Shown: positions 23,201-31,089 of the stretch, piece after piece
Layout: every line of letters begins with the position of its first letter
Numbering within the stretch: the stretch's first letter is position 1
NCBI GenBank assembly: GCA_036852015.1
Contig: JAANDG010000036.1
Span: forward strand, 151,501-215,500
Source of the DNA: Pelodera strongyloides
Lineage: Eukaryota; Nematoda; Chromadorea; Rhabditida; Rhabditidae
DNA length: 64,000 nt
Direction: 5' to 3'
Program-made: the position numbers and the translations under genes
The notes under the pieces: model-generated
What the model was told of the DNA's origin: nothing
What the model saw: the letters and a program-made list of their open reading frames with translations, nothing else
Database searches by the model: none

Positions 23201-23663
23201 CAGGACCTCTGCCGCCTCTGCCATCAAGTCATAATCTTTCAACAATGTATTGAACTACCTTTGAATAAAGGAGCATTGTGGCGTAAAAGATTTATTTATT
23301 TATGCAGAAAAAATAATATTTAGGGACGATACACAGTTCGTAATGAATGAAGACCAATGGGTTCCCGGTCAACCGAATGACCTTGAGGGCGATGAGGACT
23401 GTGTGGTTGGTTATTTAAAAATACGAACGCATAAAATGCATAATTGGACAAAATTATAGAATATAAAAATAATTGTGAAAAGTAAATGAAATTAAATGTT
23501 GCAGAAGAATAATAAAAGAAAGCTTCAAACAAGGTTACTGTTGGTGTTTCAGATTCAGAACAGAGTCCGCGACCATAAGTGGGAGGACTATCCGTGTTAT
23601 GCTGGAATCAACTGCCTGTGCGCACGACCTGTTATGAAAAACAAATATTGTCCAATCCAATAA
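2235..23663 (+). CDS. CTL1: secreted PAN/CW-like plus C-type lectin-like protein, exon 5 split by a retroelement
   Basis: Eight exons: 2235-2282, 2559-2721, 2848-2912, 3034-3109, 4647-4704 resuming at 20927-21030, 21307-21391, 23324-23405, 23553-23663. Exon 1 encodes a signal peptide (MFALLFFYFAPTILCE). Exons 2-3 hold a Cys-rich PAN/CW-like segment (CHGFAF, then SCVIFN). Exon 4 has the family signature NYMNA...CPWSYDYEEV. Exons 5-8 form a CTLD: QSKCRAIGFDQVSIHTEEE, GIFIGLHRNE...WYW, QPND with EDC, then WEDYPC and CLCARP. With the insertion and one direct-repeat copy removed, exon 5 is 162 nt, phase is kept throughout, and the protein is 263 residues, like its paralogs. QPN replaces EPN, and WED replaces WND. 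As it stands the 16.2-kb insertion should abolish a normal transcript unless it is spliced out or polymorphic. Exons were assigned by homology to CTL2-CTL7. Confidence 0.8.
3217..3658. mobile_element. Palindromic TTAA MITE, family E1
   Basis: Inverted arms begin AGGAGGAGGCTCACGAGATC and are flanked by TTAA at 3213-3216 and 3659-3662. The element lies in CTL1 intron 4. No transposase frame is present. TTAA target duplication is typical of piggyBac-type transposition; assignment to that superfamily is inference. A partial relative lies at about 40715-41000. Confidence 0.8.
3663..4250. mobile_element. Palindromic TTAA MITE, family E2
   Basis: Arms of about 130 bp begin AGGGTGAGGTCCACCTCAG. It shares the TTAA at 3659-3662 with the preceding MITE and ends at TTAA 4251-4254. 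Its arms are similar but not identical, with a non-palindromic centre of about 300 bp. No coding capacity. Confidence 0.8.
4251..4646. other. CTL1 intron 4, remaining part
   Basis: AT-rich intron sequence. It starts TTAAAGGGGTATCACCC, which looks like the outer end of a third TTAA MITE, but I could not find a matching second arm. The only coding feature nearby is the exon 5 acceptor at about 4646. Confidence 0.4.
4694..4704 (+). repeat. Left direct repeat flanking the composite insertion
   Basis: CACTATGTATT occurs here and at 20916-20926. Both copies are in CTL1 exon 5 coding sequence. Part of the match (CACTA) would be a normal 5-bp BEL target duplication, with TG/CA element ends; the longer 11-bp match may include chance identity. 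Confidence 0.75.
4705..4918. other. Unassigned 214 bp at the left end of the composite insertion
   Basis: This segment lies between the left direct repeat and the inverted env copy. It should be the terminal part of an LTR if the insertion is a simple retroelement, but I see no match to it near the other LTR (18785-20915). A minus-strand frame covers it (stop-free 4628-4882), without recognisable motifs. Confidence 0.4.
4928..8109 (+). pseudogene. Phlebovirus-glycoprotein-like env, inverted copy, interrupted
   Basis: Envelope-like glycoprotein of the retroelement. A basic N-terminus (RTKRRRNARR) precedes a hydrophobic segment TTLLICMLVGMIGSARA that looks like an internal signal. A Cys-rich ectodomain follows, then a hydrophobic hairpin around residues 200-250, and a second Cys-rich ectodomain with the cluster CTESAGFLQGGCLWPSPGC, which resembles the fusion-loop region of phlebovirus Gc-like class II proteins. 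A final membrane anchor (VLILLILFTLLTGLGVLAFF) precedes a short tail. The frame is open from 4928 to about 6396, where an 805-bp insertion adds stops; it resumes at 7209 and ends at 8107-8109. Family knowledge: nematode BEL elements with such env genes are known. Not functional as it stands. Confidence 0.75.
6397..7201 (-). mobile_element. Retroposon inserted in the env copy
   Basis: An 805-bp segment absent from the matching arm, flanked by 7-bp duplications GATTTAC (6390-6396 and 7202-7208). In minus orientation it ends in AATAAATAAATAAATAAG, a simple-repeat tail typical of LINE or SINE retroposition. Its other end (7120-7200) holds short direct repeats of TATCAAGTGAAAAATG. No RT domain is visible. 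It may be a SINE or a 5'-truncated LINE. It is younger than the inversion because only one arm carries it. Confidence 0.8.
8510..9210. repeat. 59-bp minisatellite, left array, about 12 units
   Basis: Tandem units of 59 bp contain AACAAGGAACGGCGACGG and TTCCACGGGAGCGTTCTG, with point and short-indel variants (GAGCTGCC versus GAGCGTTC). The same array occurs with about 18 units at 18930-20010 in the same orientation. The array begins abruptly at the breakpoint with the inverted env copy. Many stop-free frames across it are repeat artefacts. Confidence 0.9.
9211..10121 (-). repeat. LTR unique region, downstream copy
   Basis: About 910 bp nearly identical to 20011-20917. On the minus strand it begins TGTGCGTAAACTCC or TGCGTAAACTCC, directly after a purine-rich tract (GGCGGGGAG). 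It contains GCATTATTTATATGG, a possible TATA element, near 9570. Small differences from the other copy (for example around 9705-9800) show that the element is not brand new. Confidence 0.75.
10122..10664 (-). other. Retroelement 3' untranslated region and polypurine tract
   Basis: Follows the env stop on the minus strand. It contains long pyrimidine-rich stretches and ends in TTTTTTTCTCGGCGGGGAG just before the LTR. The GGCGGGGAG stretch is the likely plus-strand primer site. The inverted copy covers all but the last about 140 bp. Confidence 0.6.
10666..13033 (-). pseudogene. Phlebovirus-glycoprotein-like env, main copy, frameshifted
   Basis: Same envelope-like protein as the inverted copy at 4928-8109, here continuing in frame from pol. 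Compared with that copy it has one base less near 12214-12218 and one less near 11588-11594, so the frame is broken twice (segments 13033-12191, about 12190-11595, and about 11594-10666). The N-terminal signal-like segment, the Cys-rich fusion-loop-like cluster and the C-terminal membrane anchor are all still recognisable. The 805-bp retroposon present in the inverted copy is absent. Family: env of nematode BEL elements related to phlebovirus Gn/Gc. The two copies carry different lesions, so neither is functional. Confidence 0.75.
13034..18194 (-). CDS. pol: BEL/Pao gag C-terminus and pol polyprotein
   Basis: One uninterrupted frame (residues counted from the first Met at 18286). Residues 30-200: gag C-terminal region (HNNRQLNGHQKLSYLRASLK). 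Zinc knuckles at 219-232 and 250-278. Aspartic protease LFDTGANLSFVD near 405-416. Reverse transcriptase 640-900, with VRVVFDAS, ISADVEKAF and LYVDN at the YxDD position (837 is Asn). RNase H 998-1140 (FVDAST, PKLELLAL, LSDST, NPADHLSRG). Integrase 1345-1560: HYHQKSMHAG with CRTC zinc site and the D,D,E residues in GLDYLGP, TNDNAPT and CYERLCG. A basic C-terminal integrase tail runs to about 1740. The order PR-RT-RH-IN with this integrase is that of BEL/Pao. Pol runs directly into env with no stop. Coordinates end where env begins. Confidence 0.9.
18195..18785 (-). CDS. gag: BEL/Pao gag N-terminal region
   Basis: 196 residues starting MSILGAAKSAVTRAITEAVK, with a long helical, probably coiled-coil, middle (residues 45-130) and the BEL gag motif PEIPLPTFSGDCWEF near the end. 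This motif normally runs straight into the HNN...KLSYLRASLKG region, which here is in the next frame. The frame stops at TAA 18195-18197, immediately after TTC ACC. Moving one base forward at that codon joins the two parts of gag. It is either a programmed +1 shift at ACC-T or a simple inactivating insertion; the rest of pol is open, which favours recent function. Start chosen as the first Met after the leader. Confidence 0.8.
   Translation of the reverse strand: MSILGAAKSAVTRAITEAVKFLKDHEAVHRPLDYPPCEGDPDMKELRKYIHSRESEIVAFNANVNRHKQKLETKMSKLMEIADDDESDKSLSEYYVKSEEMIDILDSACMKTEYILADVRTQKEIVATGMQSRRRAAETVQGTEPPPALPQQQSVVADIAQAVQLLSASSNHLPEIPLPTFSGDCWEFSRYFTGFT
18830..20010. repeat. 59-bp minisatellite, right array, about 18 units
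   Basis: Same 59-bp unit as at 8510-9210. Units become degenerate toward the gag start (18830-19020), with CAGCGACAGTGAACGGC-type variants. It lies between the LTR unique region and gag on the minus strand, so it occupies U5 and/or the 5' leader. No clear primer binding site was found. Confidence 0.9.
20011..20915 (-). repeat. LTR unique region, upstream copy
   Basis: About 905 bp matching 9211-10121. On the minus strand it starts TGCGTAAACTCC, next to CACTA of CTL1 exon 5. It is the likely U3/R promoter region of the element. The fragment GCACCATATAAATAATGC near 20358-20375 on + contains a TATA-like run on both strands. Confidence 0.75.
20916..20926 (+). repeat. Right direct repeat flanking the composite insertion
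   Basis: CACTATGTATT, matching 4694-4704. CTL1 exon 5 resumes through it in frame (YVLFAEV...). Confidence 0.75.
21568..21585. repeat. Dispersed hairpin repeat TTAGCGCGATAGCGCTAA
   Basis: A perfect hairpin within a longer shared block (TCCTTTGTTAGCG ... ACATAGTTTGGGTTT) that recurs at 39032-39049. The shared block extends about 100 bp beyond the hairpin. It is a dispersed repeat terminus of unknown class. Confidence 0.7.
21833..22166. mobile_element. Palindromic element in CTL1 intron 6
   Basis: Arms starting TTACGTTAATTTTTATGACG at the left and the matching inverse ending TTAACGTAA at the right. The inner arms share TTTTTACAGGAATTCTCGCCGTGAA-like sequence. Non-coding, MITE-like; no target duplication was resolved. 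Confidence 0.6.
22549..23024 (+). mobile_element. Non-autonomous Helitron, tRNA-like type (A)
   Basis: Ends in a hairpin followed by CGAACGG, CTGG, then T. That is the Helitron 3' layout (hairpin, CTRR, inserted before T). The 5' end is decayed here. Inside, on the minus strand at about 22672-22752, is a tRNA-like block with A-box TAGCTCAACAGG and B-box GGTTCGAATCC. Other copies: 26596-27048, 37758-38154, 38160-38610. It lies in CTL1 intron 6. Confidence 0.7.
23040..23312 (+). mobile_element. tRNA-derived SINE, family S1
   Basis: Contains a B-box-like GGGTTCGAGTCT, a conserved body (CCACCATCCGGCGAGGGAAT, GTCATCTGGAACTCGTCG, CTCAGGACCTCTG) and a tail TGAATAAAGG...GCGTAAAAGATTTATTTATT. Further copies at 46374-46504, 51400-51592 and 53425-53575. 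The tail ends about 12 bp before the CTL1 exon 7 acceptor. Confidence 0.7.
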
Positions 23664-23726
23664 AAAAATATGCGTAAAGGGTCAGGCTCACGAGATAAAC
23701 AATATTTTATACTTTAATATAATATA

Positions 23727-24053
23727 CCTTATTATATAAAGTTGGGAGCTTTGTTTGTTTGTTTGTACGTTTGGATGATGTGTGTTACGCTCAGGAAGTA
23801 GGATTGGTTCAGTAGTTCATGATCCCATGCACTGAGCCATCTCACATCCCGAGCGCCTCTCTCACAAAAGCCCGAAAAAAGCTGCATATAAGCTGCACTA
23901 CGAAAAAACTACAAAGAGCATGCATATCTAGAGCAACAAAAAGAACAACGAAGCGAGGATTTTTGCATATGATCCATACTGTAACTTCTTTTGAATCCAC
24001 GTTTCACGTATACATAAAATAAAATAAATGTAATAGAAAGTCGCTTCGGCTGG
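23727..24053 (+). mobile_element. Non-autonomous Helitron, type B
   Basis: Starts CCTTATTATATAAAGTTGGG (usual start TCTTATTATAT) and ends CTGG before T. The 3' hairpin is shortened compared with the 28427-28840 copy. The body shares GTTTGGATGATG and CATCTCACATCCCGAGCG with other type B copies. Confidence 0.7.
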
Positions 24054-24067
24054 TTCTCCATACGAGT

Positions 24068-24360
24068 TTAAAGGGAATGTCAACGCGGTTTTGAATAATT
24101 TGAATTCTGACCCAGGGAGTGAACAAGTAGAAGAGTAGTTCTACTATGTTACCCGGGATTACGAAATGTGTTCGGACAGCTGCTTCCCGACCAGAGTATG
24201 CAAATTACTTCGGAAAATATCTGCATATAATATTTCTACATATAATGTAAGGGTCTGCAGGCATCCCAACACGCTTCGTAATCCCGCGGTAATTTTGTAG
24301 AACTACTCTTCTACTTGTTCACTCCCTGAGTTAGGATTCAAATTATTCACTTTTTTTTAA
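24068..24360. mobile_element. Palindromic TTAA MITE
   Basis: Flanked by TTAA at 24068 and 24357. The inner arms match well (GGGAGTGAACAAGTAGAAGA and its inverse), but the terminal 20 bp have diverged. Confidence 0.6.
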
Positions 24361-24437
24361 AGTATTTTACTCTATTCTTTACTAAATACAAGTAAACTCG
24401 AAGCAAAATGATGTTTTTGAAGTGACTGCCTTCTTAA

Positions 24438-24881
24438 AGGGACGGGCCCATCAAAATAAACCCATATTTTGCATGTTTTATAATTTGTATAAAGGGGGTT
24501 TATTATAATATATGTACACTAAATTTCGGCTAGACTTTATCCCGCTGAAATTTTTCGGGTCGATAAACGCATAAGTCTACCGTATAAGACACACAATTGC
24601 ACCCTTATTTTCTTGTCGCGTGTCCCGGGGGAATATGGCTATATAGGCAGATACTCTCTCGGGTCCCAATCAGAGCGAGGTATCCTCGGGAGACACGGTA
24701 AGGAAATAAGGGTGCAATTGTGTGTATTCTACGGTATACTTATGCGTTTATCGACACCGAAAAATTTCAGCGGGATAAAGTCTAGCCGAAATTTAGTGTA
24801 CATATATTATAATAATAAACCCCGTTTATACAAATTATAAAAACATGCAAAATATGGGTTTATTTTGATGGGCCCGTCCCT
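24438..24881. mobile_element. Palindromic TTAA MITE, family E4
   Basis: TTAA then AGGGACGGGCCCATCAAAAT, with the perfect inverse at the right followed by TTAA 24882-24885. Almost the entire element is palindromic. A diverged relative lies at 60168-60728. Confidence 0.85.
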
Positions 24882-25122
24882 TTAAATACACCCAAAAGTG
24901 TTCGCAAACAAAGAAGCTGTATATGCAAACACCGCCGTTCCTTGGCTGTGGCACATACACTTAATTTGTAAGAGAGTTTTATTGAGTGCAAAGTACCATA
25001 CAAAATGTAGAAAAAGAAATAATGGAGGACGAAATGAGCTAGCTCGCTTTGCTTCATAATCGCGACATTAAAAGAAGAGAACAGACGAGAAAACTATGAT
25101 AACCAGATTAAAAGTTTCCATA

Positions 25123-28100
25123 TTACTCGATTTCAATAGGACGCCAACATAGGCAATTCATTGCGCTATTGCAGTAAATAGCTGCCCATTTGCTTGCCTT
25201 CGAGACCTAAAGGGTTGAACTGTAGGATTAATTAAATTTCGCATCACAGAAAACCGCCTACCGAAAGTAAATTCAGGGGTAAAAAAGTTGCTACCACTCT
25301 AGCATATATGATAATTGCCAAAAATAATGTAACCAATTATAGTAGCTTAACTGACTGGGCTTAAAGGGATTGGATCACTTCAAATCACCCCTTAATTTAT
25401 TTTTGACATGTACTGTAATGGCGGGGGCGTGCCGCAATGGCAAGGAGTGGCACAATGGCAAGTGCCTTGCTCCAGGCCACCGGTCGTTGGTTCGATCCCG
25501 GCCCGGAACCCCTCCACTCCACCAAAGTGTAAAAATCGGTAGCTGCTGGGTAAAACCGGCGGAGATAAATCGGCTTCCCGAGAAAATTGGCCTCCGGGAA
25601 GTTTAAAGGCCAGTTCGTTCGGCTTCAGAAATGAACCGGACCCCGGTGCACCGTTTCTGCGGATTCGGTTGATATAAACCAGTACTCTTTATCTTTTTTT
25701 TTCTTTATGTATTGTAATTGTACACCCCATAAAACCACAATCAGTACAAAAAATTTTCAAATCAAGGATCACAGAGTTTGCAGTTTGCTGGTACTGGATA
25801 GAGTTGACATGAATCCCCTATTCGACAGCTTTCGAGCCGGCAGGAAAATGACGCCATTGATAGGGAAAGAAACCGCTCTCTAACTTTGTCGATATCTCAA
25901 CATCTTTATCAATTTTTGACTCGCTTCACTCTGCTATTTTAATGCAAGCTACGGTGCACCATCTATCGAATAGAAAGATATTCATATCAAGTCTATCCAA
26001 TATCAACAAACCACAAACTTTGGGATTCGGCACAGGCCCACGTAAAAAAAGTTGTCCCCAATTTTTTTGTGGCAAATCTTCCCGACTACTCAAATGTTGC
26101 TGTGAAAACCGTTTTGCTAGCGAATGTCAAGCCGTATACCGCAGTTTCAAACAATCGAGTTATAACACGTCTTCCCTCGCGCCTCTCTTTGCTGAAAAAC
26201 AGCCTCGTGAGTTCAAACGGTCCCGTGTACGGAAATGGACTGATTTTGTATAGATGACCAAAATCCCATTAAAGGAGTGAAAAACAAAGTTGACGTTCCC
26301 TTATGCAAAATTGGGGAAGATGTTCGCGAAAGAAGATCCTCAGAAATGTACCTCAGTTGAGCATGAAAAGGAGTTTTTGTGCCTTAAAATAAAATGTGCT
26401 GCATAGTAAAATTCTTCTTGATGTTGATTTTAACATATTTTTTATTTGGTTTTCAACCCGGCACGTCCAGAAACACGTTTTTAGCTATTTTTGGTGCTGT
26501 CAGGTGGTGGAGCTGTGGATCTTCTTTCGCGAATATCTTCCACAGTTGTGCATATTATGCAAAACGGTTTTCGCAGCATCGTTTGTATATATGTACCAGC
26601 CGTACGAAGAGCCCTACGGGCTCTTCTCCGACTAGGGGAATCGGCCTTCGGCCGATTGTTTCCCTATTTAAAAAAAAGGATTGCTACAATTTAAAAAGTT
26701 AACTCTCGTCTCTTTCTCCTCCCACACAATCACACGTCTCTGATTGTGGAAACGTATAATAATCAGTTTGGATCACCACTCAACTAATGCCACCATGCAA
26801 ATTTGCTATTGAAGATGCTGTATGTAGGGCAGAGGATTATCCTTGTCATAAGCTAGCATAGTTCAGCAGGTAGAGCGTTGGACTGTGAAGCGAGAGATTG
26901 GGTTCTGCTGTGGGTTCGAATACCGCCAGCGGCAAAGATTTTGTATGTTCCTATTCGATTGTGAATAGAAAATTTTCTTTATGAAAGGATTTCGTTGCGT
27001 GCATACAAACAAAAGACCAAGTAAACTCTTCTCCTTTATATAATAAGATATTCTGGGATATTTATCTCAGAAAAATTAGGGAAAACTTTGTTTACATGGG
27101 CATGTGCCTTTAGCACTTTAGCAGATCATTTTTCCTCGGCTGTAATGTAAAAACAAACTTAATCGTAACTGACTTACGACACAATCTCTTTCTTTGTCTG
27201 GGATGTAGGTCGGCTGGCCATCATCCCAGTGTGTATCTGCTTCAACATAAGTTGTTCCATCACTAAACACAGGCTAGATTCATTTTTCCATGGCGCACAA
27301 AAGCACGTCATGAGGGCTTTTCACCAATAATTATTTATTTAAAAAAAAACCGTACTTCTTTCAAAAAAAAAACGCGCGGGGCTAAATTTTGACAGGGGTA
27401 AATGTGAAACCGGAATTTGGAAATTGCTAGATTTCAATGGCTTGCATCTCGGTCTTGTCACAACTAAAACAAGGTGAAAAATGGAGCTGAACATCCCTAC
27501 CACCAAAAAAATTTGCTCGGGTCCGCTTCGTTCCGATGAAGTCCAAGTCCGATACCAAACGCCGGCTTCTGTACATATATTCCACTCAGCTCTGCAATTA
27601 AAAAAATTTTTTTATAAGGGTATAGATTATACAATGTAATCTATGCTTTTTTATGTATTCCACTTTATTCGCAAAATAGAATTAAGAATGTTGAATCCAA
27701 GTTCCCGTTTATCTCAAATGTCGGGATCTTCATGGTAGTTCCAATCCAGGGCTTGTCTTTTGGCCGATATGTCCCGTTGAAAGAAGTAGAAGTTGGAGGG
27801 CAGGGTAGTAACCATTGTCGTATGTAGTACACAGTCAATTGATAAAATGCGTCGAAACATGCGTAATCGAACGGATACGCTTATTGTAAGGCACCGACGC
27901 CTCGATGTAATAGTCATAGAAATGGAACATGGAATTCGAACCTACTTCCAACAAAGTCATTTTGCTGCACCGAGTGAATGGAAACCATGTTGAATGCCAT
28001 ATATTCGCATTGGTTTTTACACTTTCCTGATGTTGGCGTTGTCCACGACAGTGCATAGTGAGAGTTGTCAAATAGGAATTGGCGAAAATCTTCTGAAATT

Positions 28101-29883
28101 GTGGTGTCATGGGCTCTTTTTTTAATAACACAAAAGCATGATCACATAAAAGAAAGAGGGTATGACTTTTTTTTCCAAACATTTCAATAGAGAATCGAAA
28201 TTATAAAAAACGAAGATTCACAGTGTGACGGCCACCTGATACTTGCTTATAATTGTAATTCCATTCGCAACTTTCCGCCCGATTTGATGCAGCGTTCATG
28301 TAGTTTGTCAACTAAATTGCTACTTTATGTACAATAAAGATATTAGGGATCTTCTTGTAAAAACATAATCTACAACTTGGCTTCTAGAGCATTTGGATTG
28401 ACGTTGTCAATAATCCCAGAATATCATCTTATTATATGAAGTTGGGAGCTTTGTTTGTTTGTTTGTGCGTTTGTTTGATTGTACGTTTGGATGATGTGCG
28501 TTACGCTCAGCAAGTAGGATTGGTTCAGTAGTTCATGTTCCCATGCACTGAGCCATCTCACATCCCGAGCGCCCCTCTCACAAAACCCCTAAAAAAGCTG
28601 CATATATGGAATGCGTGTGCAGTTTCAGCCGTGCGAGTTCGCGGCGGTCAAAGTACTACGAAAAAAACTACAAAGAACATGCAGATCTAGAGCAAGAAAA
28701 AGAACAACGAAGCGAGAATTTTTGCATGTGATCCACACTCTATTTTTTTAACTACTTTTGAATCCACGTTTCACGTTTCACGTATACATAAAATAAAATA
28801 TATGTAATAGAAAGTCGCCTCGGGCGGCGTAGCCGGCTGGTATTATATAATGTTGGGAGCTTTGTTTGTTTGTTTGAATCTTTGTTTGACTCTGTGTTTG
28901 GATGATGTGCGTTGGCATAAGGATTGGTTTATTAGCTCGCGTTCCCGTGCACTGTGCCATCTCACATCCCGAGTGCCCTTCTCACGAAAGTTTAAAAAAG
29001 GCTGCATATACGGAATGTCTGCGGGATATCCGGCGGCGAGACGGCGGCGCTCAAAGAACTAGAAATAAAATACAAAGAACGTGCAGAGCAAAGAGAAACA
29101 AAAGAAGCAACAAGGCGAAGATTTTGCCATATAAAACTTGGCCTATTTTTTTTTGTAAATTCGTCTGAATCCACGTTTCACGTATGCATAAATAAAATAA
29201 CAACGCTAGAAAGTCGCCTCGGTTATATATGCTAAACTCACTCGATAATATGCCGTATATTTTCCCGACTCTGCTTCTAGGGATGAATTGACGAGGACAC
29301 ACTTCGTATTAACTGAAATGAATGTTTTAACCGATTTTGTTATACAATCTTTATAAAAAAATGCATTAGAAAAAGTACTTGCCCAAAGCGAATCCATAGC
29401 AAAAAGTTGCGTTGATTTCTTCGTAGTGTTGCAGACATTCCCTAGCGCAATCAATCTGCATTTCCTCTGTTTCCGTAGCATCTATGGGTTCAGTAGTCAA
29501 AGGAGTCCAATGAAACGAAGTAATTCCAGTCGAAGAATAGGAAACCTAAATGGGCATGCTGATCTCATCCTCATACCTCATACTCAACTTCAACTACGTG
29601 AAAACATTTATTGCAAAAATGCACACACCACAGAGGGTGGAAAATAGGCGTGAAGAAGAATGTGAATTTCCATGTGAAGGACTTTGTCATTTCGAATAAT
29701 GAGCATTATTGAAAATTGAAAGAGCACATCGTCGTGAGAATAAGGTTTGCGTTCCCGAAATAAAACAATTCCGTAATTTCAAAGTGAACTGCAGAAACCG
29801 AACGATTATCTTTTGAATCGACGCCTTACCGCAGTGACTGCAAGAGTGGTGGAGAAGAGCCACACCACAGGCTTGTGCAACAT
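25123..29883 (-). CDS. CTL2: secreted PAN/CW-like plus C-type lectin-like protein
   Basis: Exons: 29830-29883, 29383-29545, 29242-29312, 28236-28311, 27946-28092, 27501-27591, 27178-27262, 25123-25206; 771 nt, 256 residues, all phases compatible. Exon 1 is a signal peptide (MLHKPVVWLFSTTLAVTA). PAN/CW-like Cys occur in DCARECLQ, FCYGFALG and TKCVLVN. The CTLD has KCKNQCEYMAFNMVSIHSVQ, FGIGLGLHRNE, the SDG-position CDGTTYVEADTHW, QPTY with RDC, and a last exon KWAAIYC...NCLCWRP. The calcium/sugar motifs are lost: QPT instead of EPN and WAA instead of WND, so Ca-dependent sugar binding is unlikely. Intron 2 has a GC donor (29382-29381). Introns 3 and 7 hold Helitrons. Inferred from homology only, with no transcript evidence. 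Confidence 0.8.
25415..25705 (+). mobile_element. tRNA-derived SINE, family S2
   Basis: A tRNA-like head with TGGCACAATGGCAAG (A-box-like) and GGTTCGATCCC (B-box). A unique body follows, including CCGGGAAGTTTAAAGGCC, and the 3' end is T-rich (CTTTATCTTTTTTTTTC). It lies in CTL2 intron 7. The acceptor stem does not close as in a real tRNA. Confidence 0.6.
26596..27048 (-). mobile_element. Non-autonomous Helitron, tRNA-like type (A), 453 bp
   Basis: On the minus strand it reads A, then TCTTATTATATAAAGGAG at the 5' end, and a hairpin GAAGAGCCC-GTA-GGGCTCTTC, CGTACGG, CTGG, T at the 3' end, matching the Helitron A^T insertion rule. A second hairpin AATCGGCC-GAA-GGCCGATT lies next to it. A tRNA-like block occupies about 26854-26935 (+). 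It sits in CTL2 intron 7. Confidence 0.8.
28427..28840 (+). mobile_element. Non-autonomous Helitron, type B, 414 bp
   Basis: A, then TCTTATTATATGAAGTTGGG at the 5' end; 3' end GGCGGCGTAGCCGGCTGG then T, with a GGC-GCC hairpin. Lies in CTL2 intron 3. It is followed directly by a second type B copy. Confidence 0.8.
28841..29221 (+). mobile_element. Type B Helitron, 3'-truncated tandem copy
   Basis: Starts TATTATATAATGTTGGGAGC and shares the type B body, but stops at AGTCGCCTCGG, before the terminal hairpin and CTGG. It ends about 20 bp from CTL2 exon 3. Confidence 0.65.
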
Positions 29884-29954
29884 TTTGCTAGGATGAATAC
29901 TACAAGTAGTATGATGCTACCGGTCACTTTGCTTTGAAAACTTCTGGTTTCACA

Positions 29955-29970
29955 GTTGCTATGCGACTAA
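29955..29970. promoter_or_regulatory. Shared palindromic upstream motif, CTL2
   Basis: GTTGCTATGCGACTAA, 72 bp upstream of the CTL2 ATG. It matches motifs at the same relative place in CTL3-CTL6. It is an inverted half-site pair (GTTGC/GCRAC) with a 3-bp spacer. Confidence 0.65.
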
Positions 29971-30175
29971 TAGAATCGAGAAGTATTGTAATACTAAAAC
30001 ACTAAAACTTTGTGAAGGAAAGAATCTTTCTTACTGTGGGGTGCGTAAGTTACAAGAATAGAAAATTACTGTCAAGACACGAGACTACGAGTGAAGAGTG
30101 TTCCTAGGTTGCCAGTAGTTTCCTTAAACGTAACAATGAACATTTATATGGAAACAGCCATCACAGTTTGTGTTC

Positions 30176-30612
30176 ACTAAATGGGACTACGAGGAAAACA
30201 TTAAAGCGAAACAACAGAATGTCCGGAATTTTAGAAATATTAATGTAAAAACCGCATTTCTTTGAACCTAGAACTCACAGAGTTATTCCTCTGCAAACGG
30301 TTCGGCCAGTCAGAATCAATTGTTTGCGCTTTTAAGGCATTACAGTATTGGAAACGCTTTTTTATAGTCGTAAGAATGTCTTCATTCGTTTAACAATTAT
30401 TATATAGAGAAAGAATGCTACTGGACGGATATAAAAAAAAAAAAACTTATTTTTACGTTGCTGACTACGGTACCTGGGCGAACTGTTTGCCGTGGAATAA
30501 CTCTGTGAGTTCTAGGTGCAAAGAAATGCGGTTTTCACAGTAACATTCCTGTAATTCCGGACTTTATGTGCAAGTATATTGAGGAAAACATTTTTCTCGT
30601 GGGCCTCTCCCT
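30176..30612. mobile_element. Palindromic TTAA MITE, family E5a
   Basis: Arms share GAACCTAGAACTCACAGAGT and its inverse, and AAAGAAATGCGGTTTT. The right end GGGCCTCTCCCT abuts TTAA 30613-30616, shared with the next MITE. The left end is decayed. Confidence 0.65.
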
Positions 30613-30616
30613 TTAA

Positions 30617-31082
30617 AGGGATAGGTTCATCTCGGATTGCAACTTTTTTATAATTTATGTTGATAGTATGACCTATGACGGTCAAAATGCGAAAATTGCA
30701 GTAACTTTCCTTTGTAGTAGGAGAGCTTGCACAAAAAAAGCTAAACTACCTCGAATCTATAAAACAATTGGAGTACCGCAGCCATGGTATGTGGGAAATA
30801 GCGCAGCCGGGCTGGAGGTGCAGATATTGTTGTGATAGACAGAGGATGATAAAAGGCCCTGTATTTTCTAGCGTCTCCAGCCAGGCTGCGCTATTTCCCA
30901 CATACCATGGCTGCGGTACTCCAATTGTTTTATAGATTCGAGGTAGTTTAGCTTTTTTTGAGCAAGCTCTCCTACTACGGGGAGCAAAGTAAATTTACTG
31001 CAATTTTCGCATTTTGACCGTCATAGGTCATACTATCAACATAAATTATAAAAAAGGTGCAATTCGAGGTGAACCTATCCCT
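30617..31082. mobile_element. Palindromic TTAA MITE, family E5
   Basis: TTAA, AGGGATAGGTTCATCTCG ... GGTGAACCTATCCCT, TTAA (31083-31086). Almost fully palindromic, with the arm string CCTCGAATCTATAAAACAAT. A close relative lies at 57048-57483. Confidence 0.85.
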
Positions 31083-31089
31083 TTAATAA

